Source of the DNA: Streptomyces sp. P3
Lineage (GTDB): Bacteria > Actinomycetota > Actinomycetes > Streptomycetales > Streptomycetaceae
Direction: 5' to 3'
Length of the DNA stretch: 64,000 nucleotides
Assembly (NCBI RefSeq): GCF_003032475.1
Contig: NZ_CP028369.1
Coordinates: forward strand, 62,001 to 126,000
Part shown: positions 25,715-34,266 of the stretch, in pieces
Numbering within the stretch: the stretch's first letter is position 1
How the letters are laid out: every line of letters starts with the position of its first letter
Notes under the pieces: generated by a model
What the model saw: the letters and a program-made list of their open reading frames with translations, nothing else
What the model was told of the DNA's origin: nothing
Database searches by the model: none
Translations under genes and position numbers: made by a program

Positions 25715-26776
25715 TCAGCCCGCCGCCTTGGCGACGAACTCGGTCGTGTAGGTCCTGTCCAGGTCCACCTCGGCGTTCTTGATGGTCGGGTTGAACGCCT
25801 TGAGCACCTTCTCGACGGTCTCGGGCCCGTTCTTGGGCATCACACCGTCCACGGTGAACATGGGTAGCGTGTTCTTGATGGCCACCGAGTAGAGCAGCTT
25901 GTTCCCCTGCGAGTAGTCGGCCGGCATCTTCGCGGCGATCTCGGACGCGCTGTGGGTGGACATCCACTTGAGCGTCCTGACGAACGCGTTGGCCAGCTTC
26001 TGAACGGTGTCCTTGTGACCGTTGACCCAGTCCGTCTGCATGTACAGGCTGGACGACGGATACGGTCCGCCGAGCGCCTCCTCCGAGCCCTTCGGGGTGC
26101 GCATGTCGACGAGGATCTTGCCGGCCTTCTTGTCGAGGACGGTCGCCACGGTCGGGTCGGTGGTCATTCCGGCGTCGATGGAGCCCTGCTGGAGAGCCGC
26201 GATGAACGTCGGACCCGCGCCGACGGCGACCGGGGTGAAGTCGCTGACCTTCACGCCGTTCTTGACGGCGAGGTATTTGGTGAGGAAGTCGGTCGAGGAG
26301 CCGAGGCCCGTGACGCCGAGCTTCTTGCCCTTGAAGTCCTCGGGCGAGCCGATGTCGCCCTGCGCCTTGGCGGAGACGATCTCCACCTCGCCCGGTGCGT
26401 GCGAGAACTGCACCACGGACTCGACGTCCTTCCCCTTCACCTGGAGATCGAGGGTGTGGTCGTAGAAGCCGACGGCGCCCTGGACCTGGCCCGAGACGAG
26501 CGCGGTCTCGGCCTGCACCCCGGCCGGCTCGCTCAGCAGCTCGACATCGAGTCCTTCGGCGTCGAAGTAGCCCAGCCGCTGGGTGAGCATCGCCGGCAGG
26601 TAGATGACCTTGTCCAGGCCGCCGACCATGATCTTGACCTTCGTCCCCTTGCCGTCCCCCTTGCTGCCGGAGCCGGTCGACGCGGTACTCGCCGCGTCGT
26701 TGGCACAGGCGGTGAGGGAGGTGAGGGCGAGCAGGCCGGCGGCGGCGAGGGCCGTGTATCTGGCGGTGGTGCGCAT
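25715..26776 (-). CDS. ABC transporter substrate-binding lipoprotein (NitT/TauT, SsuA/ThiY-like)
   Basis: A 353-residue lipoprotein. Its signal peptide ends in the lipobox LTAC at residues 22-25 (SLTACANDAAST). The mature part is an NMT1/SsuA-like periplasmic-binding fold: VKIMVGGLDKVIYLPAMLTQ, RLGYFDAEGLDVEL, VSGQVQGAVGFYDHTL, LGVTGLGSSTDFLTKYLAVK. Such proteins bind sulfonates, nitrate, taurine, pyrimidines or aromatic acids; the ligand cannot be read from sequence. It is the last gene of the importer operon (ATPase, permease, binding protein), about 100 bp after the permease. It converges on the kinase/regulator pair. Confidence 0.93.
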   Translation of the reverse strand: MRTTARYTALAAAGLLALTSLTACANDAASTASTGSGSKGDGKGTKVKIMVGGLDKVIYLPAMLTQRLGYFDAEGLDVELLSEPAGVQAETALVSGQVQGAVGFYDHTLDLQVKGKDVESVVQFSHAPGEVEIVSAKAQGDIGSPEDFKGKKLGVTGLGSSTDFLTKYLAVKNGVKVSDFTPVAVGAGPTFIAALQQGSIDAGMTTDPTVATVLDKKAGKILVDMRTPKGSEEALGGPYPSSSLYMQTDWVNGHKDTVQKLANAFVRTLKWMSTHSASEIAAKMPADYSQGNKLLYSVAIKNTLPMFTVDGVMPKNGPETVEKVLKAFNPTIKNAEVDLDRTYTTEFVAKAAG

Positions 26777-26874
26777 AGTGGGTTCACGTCCTTGTGAGAA
26801 GGCGATGCCGAGGGTGTGGCGAGTGGACGAAGGGATCGACGGATCGACGGATCGACGGATCGTTCAACGAGATG

Positions 26875-27738
26875 TCAGCTGTCGGAGCCGGCCGGCTTCC
26901 AGCGGAAGATGCGGCTCTCGGCGAAGGTCAGCAGTCCCTCGGCAACCAGGGCGACGGCGGCGAGGATGACCATGGCCGCGTACACGCCGGCCGCGTTGAA
27001 CGTGCCCTGCGACTGCGCGACGAGCAGGCCGATGCCCTTGGTCGCGCCGATGTACTCGCCGACGATGGCGCCGATGAGGGCGAAGCCGAAGCTGACGTGA
27101 AGGCTGGTGAAGATCCAGGAGGTGGCGGACGGGATGACCACCTGGAGCGTCACCCTTCGATCGCTCGCGCCGAGGATGCGGGCGTTGGCGACGAGATTGC
27201 GGTCGACCTCTCGAGCGCCCTGGAAGGCGTTGAAGAAGACCGGGAAGAACACCAGGACGACGGCCGAGGCGACCTTGGAGGCCGGGCCGAGGCCGAACCA
27301 GATCACGAAGATCGGGGCCAGCACGATCCTCGGTATGGAGTTGAGCACCTTGATGTACGGACCGAGGACATCGGCGAGGAAGGCGATCCTCCCGAGTGCG
27401 ATACCGCACACCACACCCGCGACCACACCGATGACCCAGCCCAGCAGCGCCTCGTGGAGCGTGTACCAGATCTGCTCGCCCAGTGAACCGAGAGCGGTTC
27501 CGTGCATCACCCAGGTGTAGATCTGGTCCCAGATCTTCGTGGGCATCGAGAAGTTGAACGGATCGATGATCTCGGCCCGGGAGAGCGCCTCCCACAGACC
27601 GAGCACGGCCACCAGGAGCAGCCCTCTCGAGGCCATGACGACGACTTTGCGTCTGCGTGCGGCACGCGCGCGTGTGTGGGCGCGATCCGGCGTCTTGGCC
27701 GTGTCGACGACCGGCGTGCTGAGAACGTCAGGCGACAT
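26875..27738 (-). CDS. ABC transporter permease (NitT/TauT type)
   Basis: A 287-residue integral membrane protein with about six helices. They include VMASRGLLLVAVLGLWEAL near the N-terminus, LLGWVIGVVAGVVCGIALG, and GVYAAMVILAAVALVAEGLL near the C-terminus. The EAA loop for ATPase docking is visible as NARILGASDRRVTLQVVIPS. ATG 27738 overlaps the end of the ATPase gene by 11 bp and is preceded by AGAGGAA. Its length matches SsuC/TauC permeases. Confidence 0.93.
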   Translation of the reverse strand: MSPDVLSTPVVDTAKTPDRAHTRARAARRRKVVVMASRGLLLVAVLGLWEALSRAEIIDPFNFSMPTKIWDQIYTWVMHGTALGSLGEQIWYTLHEALLGWVIGVVAGVVCGIALGRIAFLADVLGPYIKVLNSIPRIVLAPIFVIWFGLGPASKVASAVVLVFFPVFFNAFQGAREVDRNLVANARILGASDRRVTLQVVIPSATSWIFTSLHVSFGFALIGAIVGEYIGATKGIGLLVAQSQGTFNAAGVYAAMVILAAVALVAEGLLTFAESRIFRWKPAGSDS

Positions 27739-28543
27739 CTGCGGTTCCTCTTTCGCGGGTGATGCGGACCTCTTCGCCGAGGGACTCCCAGATCTCGCGG
27801 TAGATCTCGATGAACCGCGGCTCCAGACGCACCGACTCGACCTTGCGCGGCCGCGGCAGGTCGATGTCGAAGACCTGCTTCACGGTGGCGGGACCGGCGG
27901 TCATCACGACGACCCTGTCGGCCAGCGCGATGGACTCCTCCAAGTCGTGGGTGACGAACACGACGGACGCGCCGGTGCCCTCCCACAGTTCGAGGAGTTC
28001 GTCCGACATCAGCGCCCTGGTCTGCACGTCGAGCGCCGAGAACGGCTCGTCCATGAGCAGGATCTCGGGGTCGTTGACGAAGGTCGCGGCGAGGGCGACG
28101 CGTTTGCGCTGGCCGCCGGAGAGCTGATGCGGATAGCGGTCCTCGAAGGCGGCGAGGCCGACCCGGTCCAGCCACTCACGGGCCCTGCGTTTCGCCTCCG
28201 CCTTGGGCACGCCCCGGAAACGGGGCCCGGCCATGACGTTGGACAGGACCGTGCGCCACGGGAAGGTCGCGTCCTGCTGGAAGACGAAGCCGACCTTGTC
28301 GCCGACGCCGCGCACGGACTGACCGGTGACCAGCACCTCGCCCTGGGTGGGCTCTTCCAGCCCGCTGACCAGGGTCAATGTGGTCGACTTGCCGCAGCCG
28401 GTCGGTCCGACGACGGCCACGAACTCGCCCCGTGCGACGGTGAGGTCGAGGTTCCGCACAGCGGTGTGCGGGACCCCCGACGGGGTCCTGAAGACCTTGC
28501 TCGCGCCCCGCAGCTCGATGGCGGGGCCGGTGTGTGCGCTCAT
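27728..28543 (-). CDS. ABC transporter ATP-binding protein (NitT/TauT type)
   Basis: A 271-residue ATPase. It has Walker A GPTGCGKST, the Q-loop FVFQQD, the signature LSGGQRKRVALA, Walker B ILLMDEPFSALD and the H-loop VTHDLEESI, all intact. It belongs to the SsuB/TauB type that powers import with the permease and lipoprotein encoded downstream. ATG 28543 (MSAHTGPAIELRG) fits homologues, although an upstream start at 28552 is possible. The ribosome binding site is weak. The gene is divergent from an orphan response regulator, and the roughly 160-bp gap (28544-28704) should hold the shared control region. Confidence 0.93.
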   Translation of the reverse strand: MSAHTGPAIELRGASKVFRTPSGVPHTAVRNLDLTVARGEFVAVVGPTGCGKSTTLTLVSGLEEPTQGEVLVTGQSVRGVGDKVGFVFQQDATFPWRTVLSNVMAGPRFRGVPKAEAKRRAREWLDRVGLAAFEDRYPHQLSGGQRKRVALAATFVNDPEILLMDEPFSALDVQTRALMSDELLELWEGTGASVVFVTHDLEESIALADRVVVMTAGPATVKQVFDIDLPRPRKVESVRLEPRFIEIYREIWESLGEEVRITRERGTADVA

Positions 28544-28704
28544 GGCCGGGGACGGTAGAGGCGATCGGCGGGGCTGGAGGAGCCTTCTGGGCACATGCGC
28601 TTCTTTTGCTTGCAAGGGCCTGTTGTGCTCGTTTAGCTCGCGCTAGAACAACGAAGCCGAAACACGGGCACATCGCCCGCCTGGCCTTCACGGAGAGAGG
28701 CCCG

Positions 28705-29397
28705 ATGATTGACGTCCTGGTGGTGGACGACGACTTCCGTGTCGCCGAGATCAACGCCAAATACGTGGGGAAGGTTCCCGGCTTCCGGGTCGCCGCCCGC
28801 GCGCACAGTGCCGCCCAGGCGCTCGCATCGGTGCAGCGCGGAGGCATCGACCTGGTCCTGCTCGACCACTACCTTCCCGACGGCACCGGACTGGAACTCG
28901 TCCACCGCATGAGGGAGCAGGGCCACGGCACGGACGTCATCATGATCACAGCGGCTGGTGACGTCACGACGGTGCAGACCGCGATGCGGCTGGGCGCACT
29001 GCACTACCTGGTGAAACCGTTCACCTTCGCGGCGCTGCGCACCCGCCTCGACTCGTACGCCGCCCTGCGCCGCACGGTGGACCGGGTCGGCGGCCACGGC
29101 GTCGCCGGTCAGGACCAGGTGGACAGGATCTTCAGCGCGCTGCGCACCACGCCCGCGCCCCCGTCCCCCGGCCTGCCGAGCGGTCACTCGGAACCCACCA
29201 CCGACCTGATCTGCGCGGTGCTGCACCGCGCCGACCACCCGCTCTCGGCCCACGAGGTCGCCGCCGAGACCGGCCTGAGCCGCTCCACCGCCCAGCGCTA
29301 TCTGCGCCACCTCGAGCAGGCCGGCAGGCTGCACCTCTCCCTCAGGTACGGCGACACCGGCCGCCCCGAGCACCGGTATGCGTGGGTGGCTCCGTAG
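28705..29397 (+). CDS. Orphan CitB/DcuR-type response regulator
   Basis: A 230-residue paralogue of the regulator at 24980-25660, with the same architecture. It has the receiver VVDDD (6-10), phosphorylation site LVLLDHYLPDGTG (near residue 53), YLVKPFTF, and C-terminal helix-turn-helix LSAHEVAAETGLSRSTAQRY ending PEHRYAWV. No histidine kinase gene adjoins it. It is divergent from the ABC importer and only 3 kb from the kinase/regulator pair, so it may share that kinase or have lost its own. AGAGG lies five bases before ATG 28705. The upstream in-frame extension to 28534 reads into the promoter region and was rejected. Confidence 0.92.
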   Translation: MIDVLVVDDDFRVAEINAKYVGKVPGFRVAARAHSAAQALASVQRGGIDLVLLDHYLPDGTGLELVHRMREQGHGTDVIMITAAGDVTTVQTAMRLGALHYLVKPFTFAALRTRLDSYAALRRTVDRVGGHGVAGQDQVDRIFSALRTTPAPPSPGLPSGHSEPTTDLICAVLHRADHPLSAHEVAAETGLSRSTAQRYLRHLEQAGRLHLSLRYGDTGRPEHRYAWVAP

Positions 29398-29473
29398 CGA
29401 CGCAGGATCCTCCCCCGGCGGCCCGGCCGCGCAAGGCACCGTTTCGGCCGCTTCCGCTCCCCACGGCCGGCGT

Positions 29474-31066
29474 CTAGACCGCGCCCGCTCCGGTCAGCGA
29501 CCGCACCTCGGCCTCCGCGTGCCTGGCCTCGTCCGCGACCTCGGCCGCGGTGACCGTGCCCAGCCAGCCCGCCAGGAAGCCCAGCGGAATCGAGACCAGG
29601 CCGGGGTTCTCCAGCGGAAAGTACTGGAAGTCCACCGCCGGGAACAGCGACCCCGGACTGCCCGACACCACCGGCGACAACACCACGAGCGCCAGGGCCG
29701 GAATCAGCCCTCCGTACACCGCCCACACGGCGCCCCGCGTGGTGAAGCCCCGCCAGAACAGCGAGTACAGCAGGACCGGCAGGTTCGCGGAGGCGGCGAC
29801 GGCGAACGCGAGACCGACCAGAAAGGCGACGTTGAGATCGCGGGCCAGCAGACCGAGGGCGATCGCGACCGCTCCGACTCCCACGGCGGCGACCCGTGCC
29901 ACCGCCACCTCGCTGCGGGGCCGGGAACGCCGACGACGCAGGGAGGCGTAGAGGTCGTGCGCCACCGACGCCGAGGAGGCCAGCGTGATCCCGGCGACGA
30001 CCGCGAGGATCGTGGCGAAGGCGACGGCCGCCACCACCGCGAACAGAACGGTGCCCCCCGTGGAGTCGGGACCGCCGCCCAGATCGAGGGCCAGCAGGGG
30101 CACCGCCGTGTTCCCCGACGCGTTCGAGCCGCGGACCGCGTCCGGGCCGACGATCGCCGCCGCGCCGAAGCCCAGCACGATCGTCATCAGATAGAAGCCG
30201 CCGATGAGCCCGATCGACCAGACGACGGACCGCCGGGCGGCCTGCGCGGTCGGCACGGTGTAGAAGCGGGACAGGATGTGCGGCAGCCCGGCCGTGCCCA
30301 GCACCAGGGCGAGACCGAGGCTCATGAAGTCGCAGCGCGCGGTCCAGTCCCCGCCGTACTTCAGCCCGGGCGCAAGGAACGCGTCGCCGTGCCCGCTGCG
30401 CTCGGCGGCCGTGCGCAGCAGTTGGTCGAAGTCGCCGTGGAAGCGCACGAGGACGAGCACGGTGAGCGTGACGGTGCCGCCCAGCAGCAGAACCGCCTTG
30501 ACGATCTGGATCCACGTCGTGGCCCGCATCCCTCCCAGCGACACATAGACGACCATGAGCGCACCCACCCCGATGACGGCCCAGGACCGAGCCGCCTCGC
30601 CGGTGTTCCCGAGGAGCAGCGCGACCAGACTGCCCGCGCCGACCATCTGCGCCACCAGGTACAGAACGGACACGGTGACCGAGGAGGTTCCCGCCGCGAT
30701 CCGCACCGGCCGCTCCCTCATCCGCGCGGCGACCACGTCGGCCAGGGTGAACCGCCCGCAGTTGCGGACCAGTTCGGCCACCAGGAACAGGACCACCAGC
30801 CAGGCGACCAGGAAGCCCACCGAGTACAGCAGGCCGTCGTACCCGAAGAGCGCGATCAGTCCGGAGATCCCGAGGAAGGAGGCGGCCGACATGTAGTCGC
30901 CGGCGATGGCGAACCCGTTCTCCATGGGCGAGAACAGCCGGCCCCCGGCGTAGAACTCCTCCGCCGAACCACGCCGGTTGCGGCTCACCCAGGTGGTGAT
31001 CCCCAGCGTCACCGCGACGAAGGCGCTGAACAGCATCAACGCGAGCGTCTGATGGTTGCCGGTCAC
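29474..31066 (-). CDS. Sodium/solute symporter, ActP-type (cation/acetate symporter family)
   Basis: A 530-residue SSS-family transporter with about 13 hydrophobic helices. Family signatures include GDYMSAASFLGISG, GGMRATTWIQIVKAVLLL, LGTAGLPHILSRFYTVP and LASSASVAHDLYASL. ActP relatives import acetate, pyruvate or other short carboxylates with sodium. The GTG start at 31066 overlaps the TGA of the upstream DUF485 gene (GTGA), the usual yjcH-actP arrangement. It lies next to a CitA-type signalling block, so carboxylate uptake may be a common theme, which is inference. Confidence 0.93.
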   Translation of the reverse strand: MTGNHQTLALMLFSAFVAVTLGITTWVSRNRRGSAEEFYAGGRLFSPMENGFAIAGDYMSAASFLGISGLIALFGYDGLLYSVGFLVAWLVVLFLVAELVRNCGRFTLADVVAARMRERPVRIAAGTSSVTVSVLYLVAQMVGAGSLVALLLGNTGEAARSWAVIGVGALMVVYVSLGGMRATTWIQIVKAVLLLGGTVTLTVLVLVRFHGDFDQLLRTAAERSGHGDAFLAPGLKYGGDWTARCDFMSLGLALVLGTAGLPHILSRFYTVPTAQAARRSVVWSIGLIGGFYLMTIVLGFGAAAIVGPDAVRGSNASGNTAVPLLALDLGGGPDSTGGTVLFAVVAAVAFATILAVVAGITLASSASVAHDLYASLRRRRSRPRSEVAVARVAAVGVGAVAIALGLLARDLNVAFLVGLAFAVAASANLPVLLYSLFWRGFTTRGAVWAVYGGLIPALALVVLSPVVSGSPGSLFPAVDFQYFPLENPGLVSIPLGFLAGWLGTVTAAEVADEARHAEAEVRSLTGAGAV

Positions 31067-31641
31067 GACGCACCGCCGCGGGCTCCGCGGGTCAGTTCCT
31101 GGGTGTCCCAGCGCAGTTCGAGTGCCGCCCGGTCGCGGCGCAGCCGTGCGTGCCGGGCGTAGGCCCAGGTGAGCAGGAACGTGCTGAGGAACTGTCCGAG
31201 CCCGGCGAGCAGTGCCACGTTCACCGCGCCCACCACCGGCCGCGCCATGAACCCGGGCGCGCTCGTCGCCGTCACGACGTAGGCCACGTACCAGACGAGG
31301 AACCCGACGGAGGCGGGCCCCACGAACCGCCGGTACCGGCTGCGCACCTCCTGGAAGGCCGCGCTGCGCTGCACCTCGAGGTAGATCTCGGCCGCCGCAG
31401 CGGCACCGGTCGCGCGCGCCGCACGGGCCGCGGGGATCTCGGCCGGGTAGACACCCACCCCGGCCGACTCGCCCCAGCCCGAGGCGAGCGCCTCGTACCA
31501 CGGGTCGTCGTAGCGCACCTCACCCGTCGCTCCCGGGTACGGCTGATCGTGACGTCGGTGGGGCTCGCGCGCATGCGGCGTGGCGCCGCCGGTCTCGGGA
31601 TCGTCCCCGCCGGTGCGGACGCAACCGTTGCTTGACTGCAT
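31063..31641 (-). CDS. DUF485 (YjcH-like) membrane protein, partner of the symporter
   Basis: A 192-residue protein. The DUF485 core lies at about 90-175, with two membrane helices (VGFLVWYVAYVVTATSAPGF and VNVALLAGLGQFLSTFLLTW) and the preceding signature SRYRRFVGP. Typical members are about 100 residues; this one carries an extra hydrophilic N-terminus of about 85 residues (GEVRYDDPWYEALASGWGES). The start is uncertain: ATG 31641 is proposed, but no strong ribosome binding site is visible and shorter starts are possible. It is coupled by a four-base overlap to the ActP-like symporter. Confidence 0.82.
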   Translation of the reverse strand: MQSSNGCVRTGGDDPETGGATPHAREPHRRHDQPYPGATGEVRYDDPWYEALASGWGESAGVGVYPAEIPAARAARATGAAAAAEIYLEVQRSAAFQEVRSRYRRFVGPASVGFLVWYVAYVVTATSAPGFMARPVVGAVNVALLAGLGQFLSTFLLTWAYARHARLRRDRAALELRWDTQELTRGARGGAS

Positions 31642-31712
31642 GCCCAAGGATGGACAGAACGGGAAGATCCCTGACTCTTCTTCCCCGCACACTTCACTCC
31701 ATCAGGTGACCA

Positions 31713-32402
31713 TCAGGCCGATCCCGCTGCGGGCGGCCGCACCAGCCCTTTCCGGTAGGCGTAACTGACCGCCTGAGCACGGTCCTTGAGTCCCGTCTTG
31801 GAGAACATGTTGTTGATGTGGGTCTTCACCGTGGCGATGGACACGCTCAGCCTGCGGGCGATCTCCGGGTTGCTGAGGCCTTCGGCGATCAGCACCAGAA
31901 CCTCCGCCTCCCGTGTGGTGAGCCCGTCGGGCACGACGGCGGGCCGGGCCGGCTCGGGTTCGGGCGCCGACAACCGCTCCAGCAGCCTGCGCTGGACACT
32001 CGGCGACAGGCCGGCGTCCCCGGACAGCACGCTGTGCACGGCGCGTACGATCTCGTCCCCGCCGGCGTCCTTCGTGAGATATCCCCGCGCTCCGGCCTTC
32101 AGCGCCGGGAACAGGGACTCGTCGTCCGCATACGTGGTGAGCACCACGACCTGGGTGCCGGGGTATGTCGCGGTGATGCGCCGAGTGGCCTCCACGCCGT
32201 CGCAGCGGGGCATGCGCAGGTCCATCAGCACCACGTCGGGGGCCAGTTCGGCGACGAGCCGTACCGCCTCCTCGCCGTCCCCCGCGGCGCCCACCACCTC
32301 GACTCCCGGCAGGAGCCCGAGCAGCATCACGATGCCTTCTCTGACGACGGTCTGATCGTCTGCGACCACCACCCTGGCGGGCTTCTCCGGTTCCCCGGTC
32401 AT
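31713..32402 (-). CDS. NarL/FixJ-family response regulator (LuxR-type HTH)
   Basis: A 229-residue regulator. The receiver domain has VVADDQ (acidic pocket), the phosphorylated Asp in DVVLMDLRMPRCDG (near residue 58) and YLTKDAG with the conserved Lys. The C-terminal LuxR helix-turn-helix is LTTREAEVLVLIAEGLSNPE followed by IATVKTHINNMFSKTGLKDR. Its ATG overlaps the stop of the kinase gene (ATGA), so they form a two-component system. The target is not obvious; the first gene of the same operon, a membrane protein, may be part of the sensing unit. Confidence 0.94.
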   Translation of the reverse strand: MTGEPEKPARVVVADDQTVVREGIVMLLGLLPGVEVVGAAGDGEEAVRLVAELAPDVVLMDLRMPRCDGVEATRRITATYPGTQVVVLTTYADDESLFPALKAGARGYLTKDAGGDEIVRAVHSVLSGDAGLSPSVQRRLLERLSAPEPEPARPAVVPDGLTTREAEVLVLIAEGLSNPEIARRLSVSIATVKTHINNMFSKTGLKDRAQAVSYAYRKGLVRPPAAGSA

Positions 32403-33550
32403 ACGGGCACCCTCAGCGTCACCACGAACCCTTTCTCGTCCGGCCCTGCGGCGAGCGAGCCGCCCAGCAACTCGGCGCGCTCACGCATACCCAGCAGACC
32501 GTACCCGCCGCCGGCCTGCGAAAGTTCGCCCGGCGAGCCGCCCGAGTCCCGCACGTCCAGGGTGACTTCGCGCGGGCCGTACTCGAGCCGCACGCTCACC
32601 TTCGCGCCCGGCGCGTGCTTGCGTGCGTTCGTCAACGCTTCCTGGGCGACCCTGCGCACGGCCTGCGAGGCCTCGACCGGCAACGGGACGCGCTCGCCGG
32701 CGACCGTGACCTCGGCGCCTTCGGACGCTCCGACGAGACCGGTGAGGAACTCCTCCAGCGGCGTCACCTCGCCGCGCAACGCGGAGAGCGACTGCCGGGT
32801 CTCCTCCAGACCGTCGCGGGCCATGCCGCGGGCCGCCACCACGCGTTCGAGGATCTGTGCGCGGTCCGCGCCCCGTTCGATCAGCAGCCGGGCCGCCTCC
32901 AGGTGCACCAGTTGCGCCGAGAGACTGTGGGCGAGCACGTCGTGTATCTCCCGGGCGATGCGGGCCCGCTCCGCGAGCGCGGCGGACTCGGCCTCGGCCG
33001 CGCGGGCCGCCTGCTCCTGGGCGAGCAGTCGCTGTGCGGTTCCTCTGGCCTCGGCGTCGAGCCGCAGCGCGTAGCCGGCGAGGGCCATGCCCCCGATGAC
33101 GGCCGCCGAGACCGGCCCGCGGTCGTCGTCGACCGCGGCGAAGGCGGCGAATCCGGCCGAGGCCACGGGCACGGCGGCGGCCAGGGGCAGTCGCTCCAGA
33201 GCGGCGATGGCGCAACCACAGCACAGGACCACGGCCGCGGAGCGCAGTCCTGCGGCCCCGGCCCCGACGGCCAGTACCAGCAGTGCGAGGAGGAGGGCGA
33301 GGGAAGGCCACAGCCGGTGCTCGAGCGTGGTCCGGAACAGGGCCCACGCGAGCCCGCCGGCCACGAGCAGCCCGCCCGCCCCGACGACCCCGGCCCACCC
33401 GTGGACGCGGCTGTCGTGGAGGGCGCCCCACACCAGCGCGACGAGCACCAGCAGCCGCACTCCCCAGGCCAGCAGCCGCCTGAGCCGGGGGATCTCCTCG
33501 GGACTCAGCGCTTCTCGCGAGGGCCATCTGGTCCAGAGGTTCTCCGTCAC
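32399..33550 (-). CDS. NarL-type sensor histidine kinase (HisKA_3)
   Basis: A 383-residue membrane kinase with several N-terminal helices (about 30-170, including LLAWGVRLLVLVALVWGALH). The HisKA_3 dimerisation region ARIAREIHDVLAHSLSAQLV carries the phosphorylated His. The HATPase domain has VAQEALTNARKHAPGA and GGGYGLLGMRERAELLGGSL. GTG 33550 was chosen because it overlaps the upstream TGA (GTGA) and is preceded by GGAAGGAG; the slightly longer start at 33565 would place that site inside the gene. It overlaps both its neighbours. Confidence 0.92.
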   Translation of the reverse strand: MTENLWTRWPSREALSPEEIPRLRRLLAWGVRLLVLVALVWGALHDSRVHGWAGVVGAGGLLVAGGLAWALFRTTLEHRLWPSLALLLALLVLAVGAGAAGLRSAAVVLCCGCAIAALERLPLAAAVPVASAGFAAFAAVDDDRGPVSAAVIGGMALAGYALRLDAEARGTAQRLLAQEQAARAAEAESAALAERARIAREIHDVLAHSLSAQLVHLEAARLLIERGADRAQILERVVAARGMARDGLEETRQSLSALRGEVTPLEEFLTGLVGASEGAEVTVAGERVPLPVEASQAVRRVAQEALTNARKHAPGAKVSVRLEYGPREVTLDVRDSGGSPGELSQAGGGYGLLGMRERAELLGGSLAAGPDEKGFVVTLRVPV

Positions 33551-34074
33551 ACGCGCTCCTTCCACGCGGACCGGGGCACGCGGTCACCGTACGCCGTGGC
33601 CTGCGCGATGTCGGGACCGTACAGGGACCGCGCCCGTAGAACCAGGAGCCCGGAGCGCACCAGCAGGCTGGTCGCGAGTCCCAGCACCAGGGCCGAGCCG
33701 TGCTGGTGGAGGCCCGCCAGTACGCCGAGCCCGAAGAGGCCGAGCCGCAGCGCGATGCCGGCGAACCAGACGGCTGCGCTCACCCTGGTGCTCCTGCCCC
33801 ACACCGAGCCGTCCGCCTCGACCCACACCCGCGTGGTCCACGCCCAGGCGGCCCCCATGGCCAGGCCGACGACCAGTTCGGTACCGAGGAACAGGGCGGA
33901 TGTGGTGGGGTGGCGCGCGTCGAGCAGGTCGGGATCGCGCAGCGCCGTGACCGCCAGGACGCCGGGCAGGACCCACCATCGCCGGTCCGCGTCTATACGG
34001 CCGGCCCGGAACTGCCGAACGATCACGAGGGCGATCACCGCCGCGATCACCAGTGCGTGGAGGAGCCCGGGCAT
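33547..34074 (-). CDS. CcdC/DUF1453-like membrane protein
   Basis: A 175-residue polytopic protein with about five predicted helices, starting MPGLLHALVIAAVIALVIV. The RQFRAGRIDADRRWWVLPG segment is typical of the DUF1453/CcdC-like family found with two-component systems in Streptomyces. Function is unknown. ATG 34074 lies five bases after GGAGG. It is the first gene of the operon with the downstream kinase and regulator, and its stop overlaps the kinase start, so it may modulate or sense for the kinase. Confidence 0.75.
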   Translation of the reverse strand: MPGLLHALVIAAVIALVIVRQFRAGRIDADRRWWVLPGVLAVTALRDPDLLDARHPTTSALFLGTELVVGLAMGAAWAWTTRVWVEADGSVWGRSTRVSAAVWFAGIALRLGLFGLGVLAGLHQHGSALVLGLATSLLVRSGLLVLRARSLYGPDIAQATAYGDRVPRSAWKERV

Positions 34075-34196
34075 CACAGCCTCCGTGAGCGGGAAGGGGA
34101 GGCCGGCAGCCAGCGCTGCCGACGCCTTCGACGCTACGGAAACACGTCGGCTCGCAGATCGGAGCCAGGGTGGATCATGGGTGGATCCGTGCGGCC

Positions 34197-34226
34197 GGGC
34201 TTCTCCACCCGAGGGTGGAGAAGCCC
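34197..34226 (-). terminator. Hairpin terminator after parE
   Basis: A perfect 14-bp inverted repeat, GGGCTTCTCCACCC (34197-34210) with 34213-34226, about 40 bp past the parE stop. It separates parE from the operon of the CcdC-like protein transcribed onward in the same direction. No T-run is present. Confidence 0.75.
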
Positions 34227-34266
34227 TGGTCCGCCCTTTGATGCGGCTGCTCGGAGGGCGCGGGGG

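Noticed and set aside
23295..31641. A horizontally acquired island covering the kinase, importer and symporter genes
   Set aside because: No integrase, tRNA junction, flanking repeats or compositional break was seen, and the genes have normal codon use.
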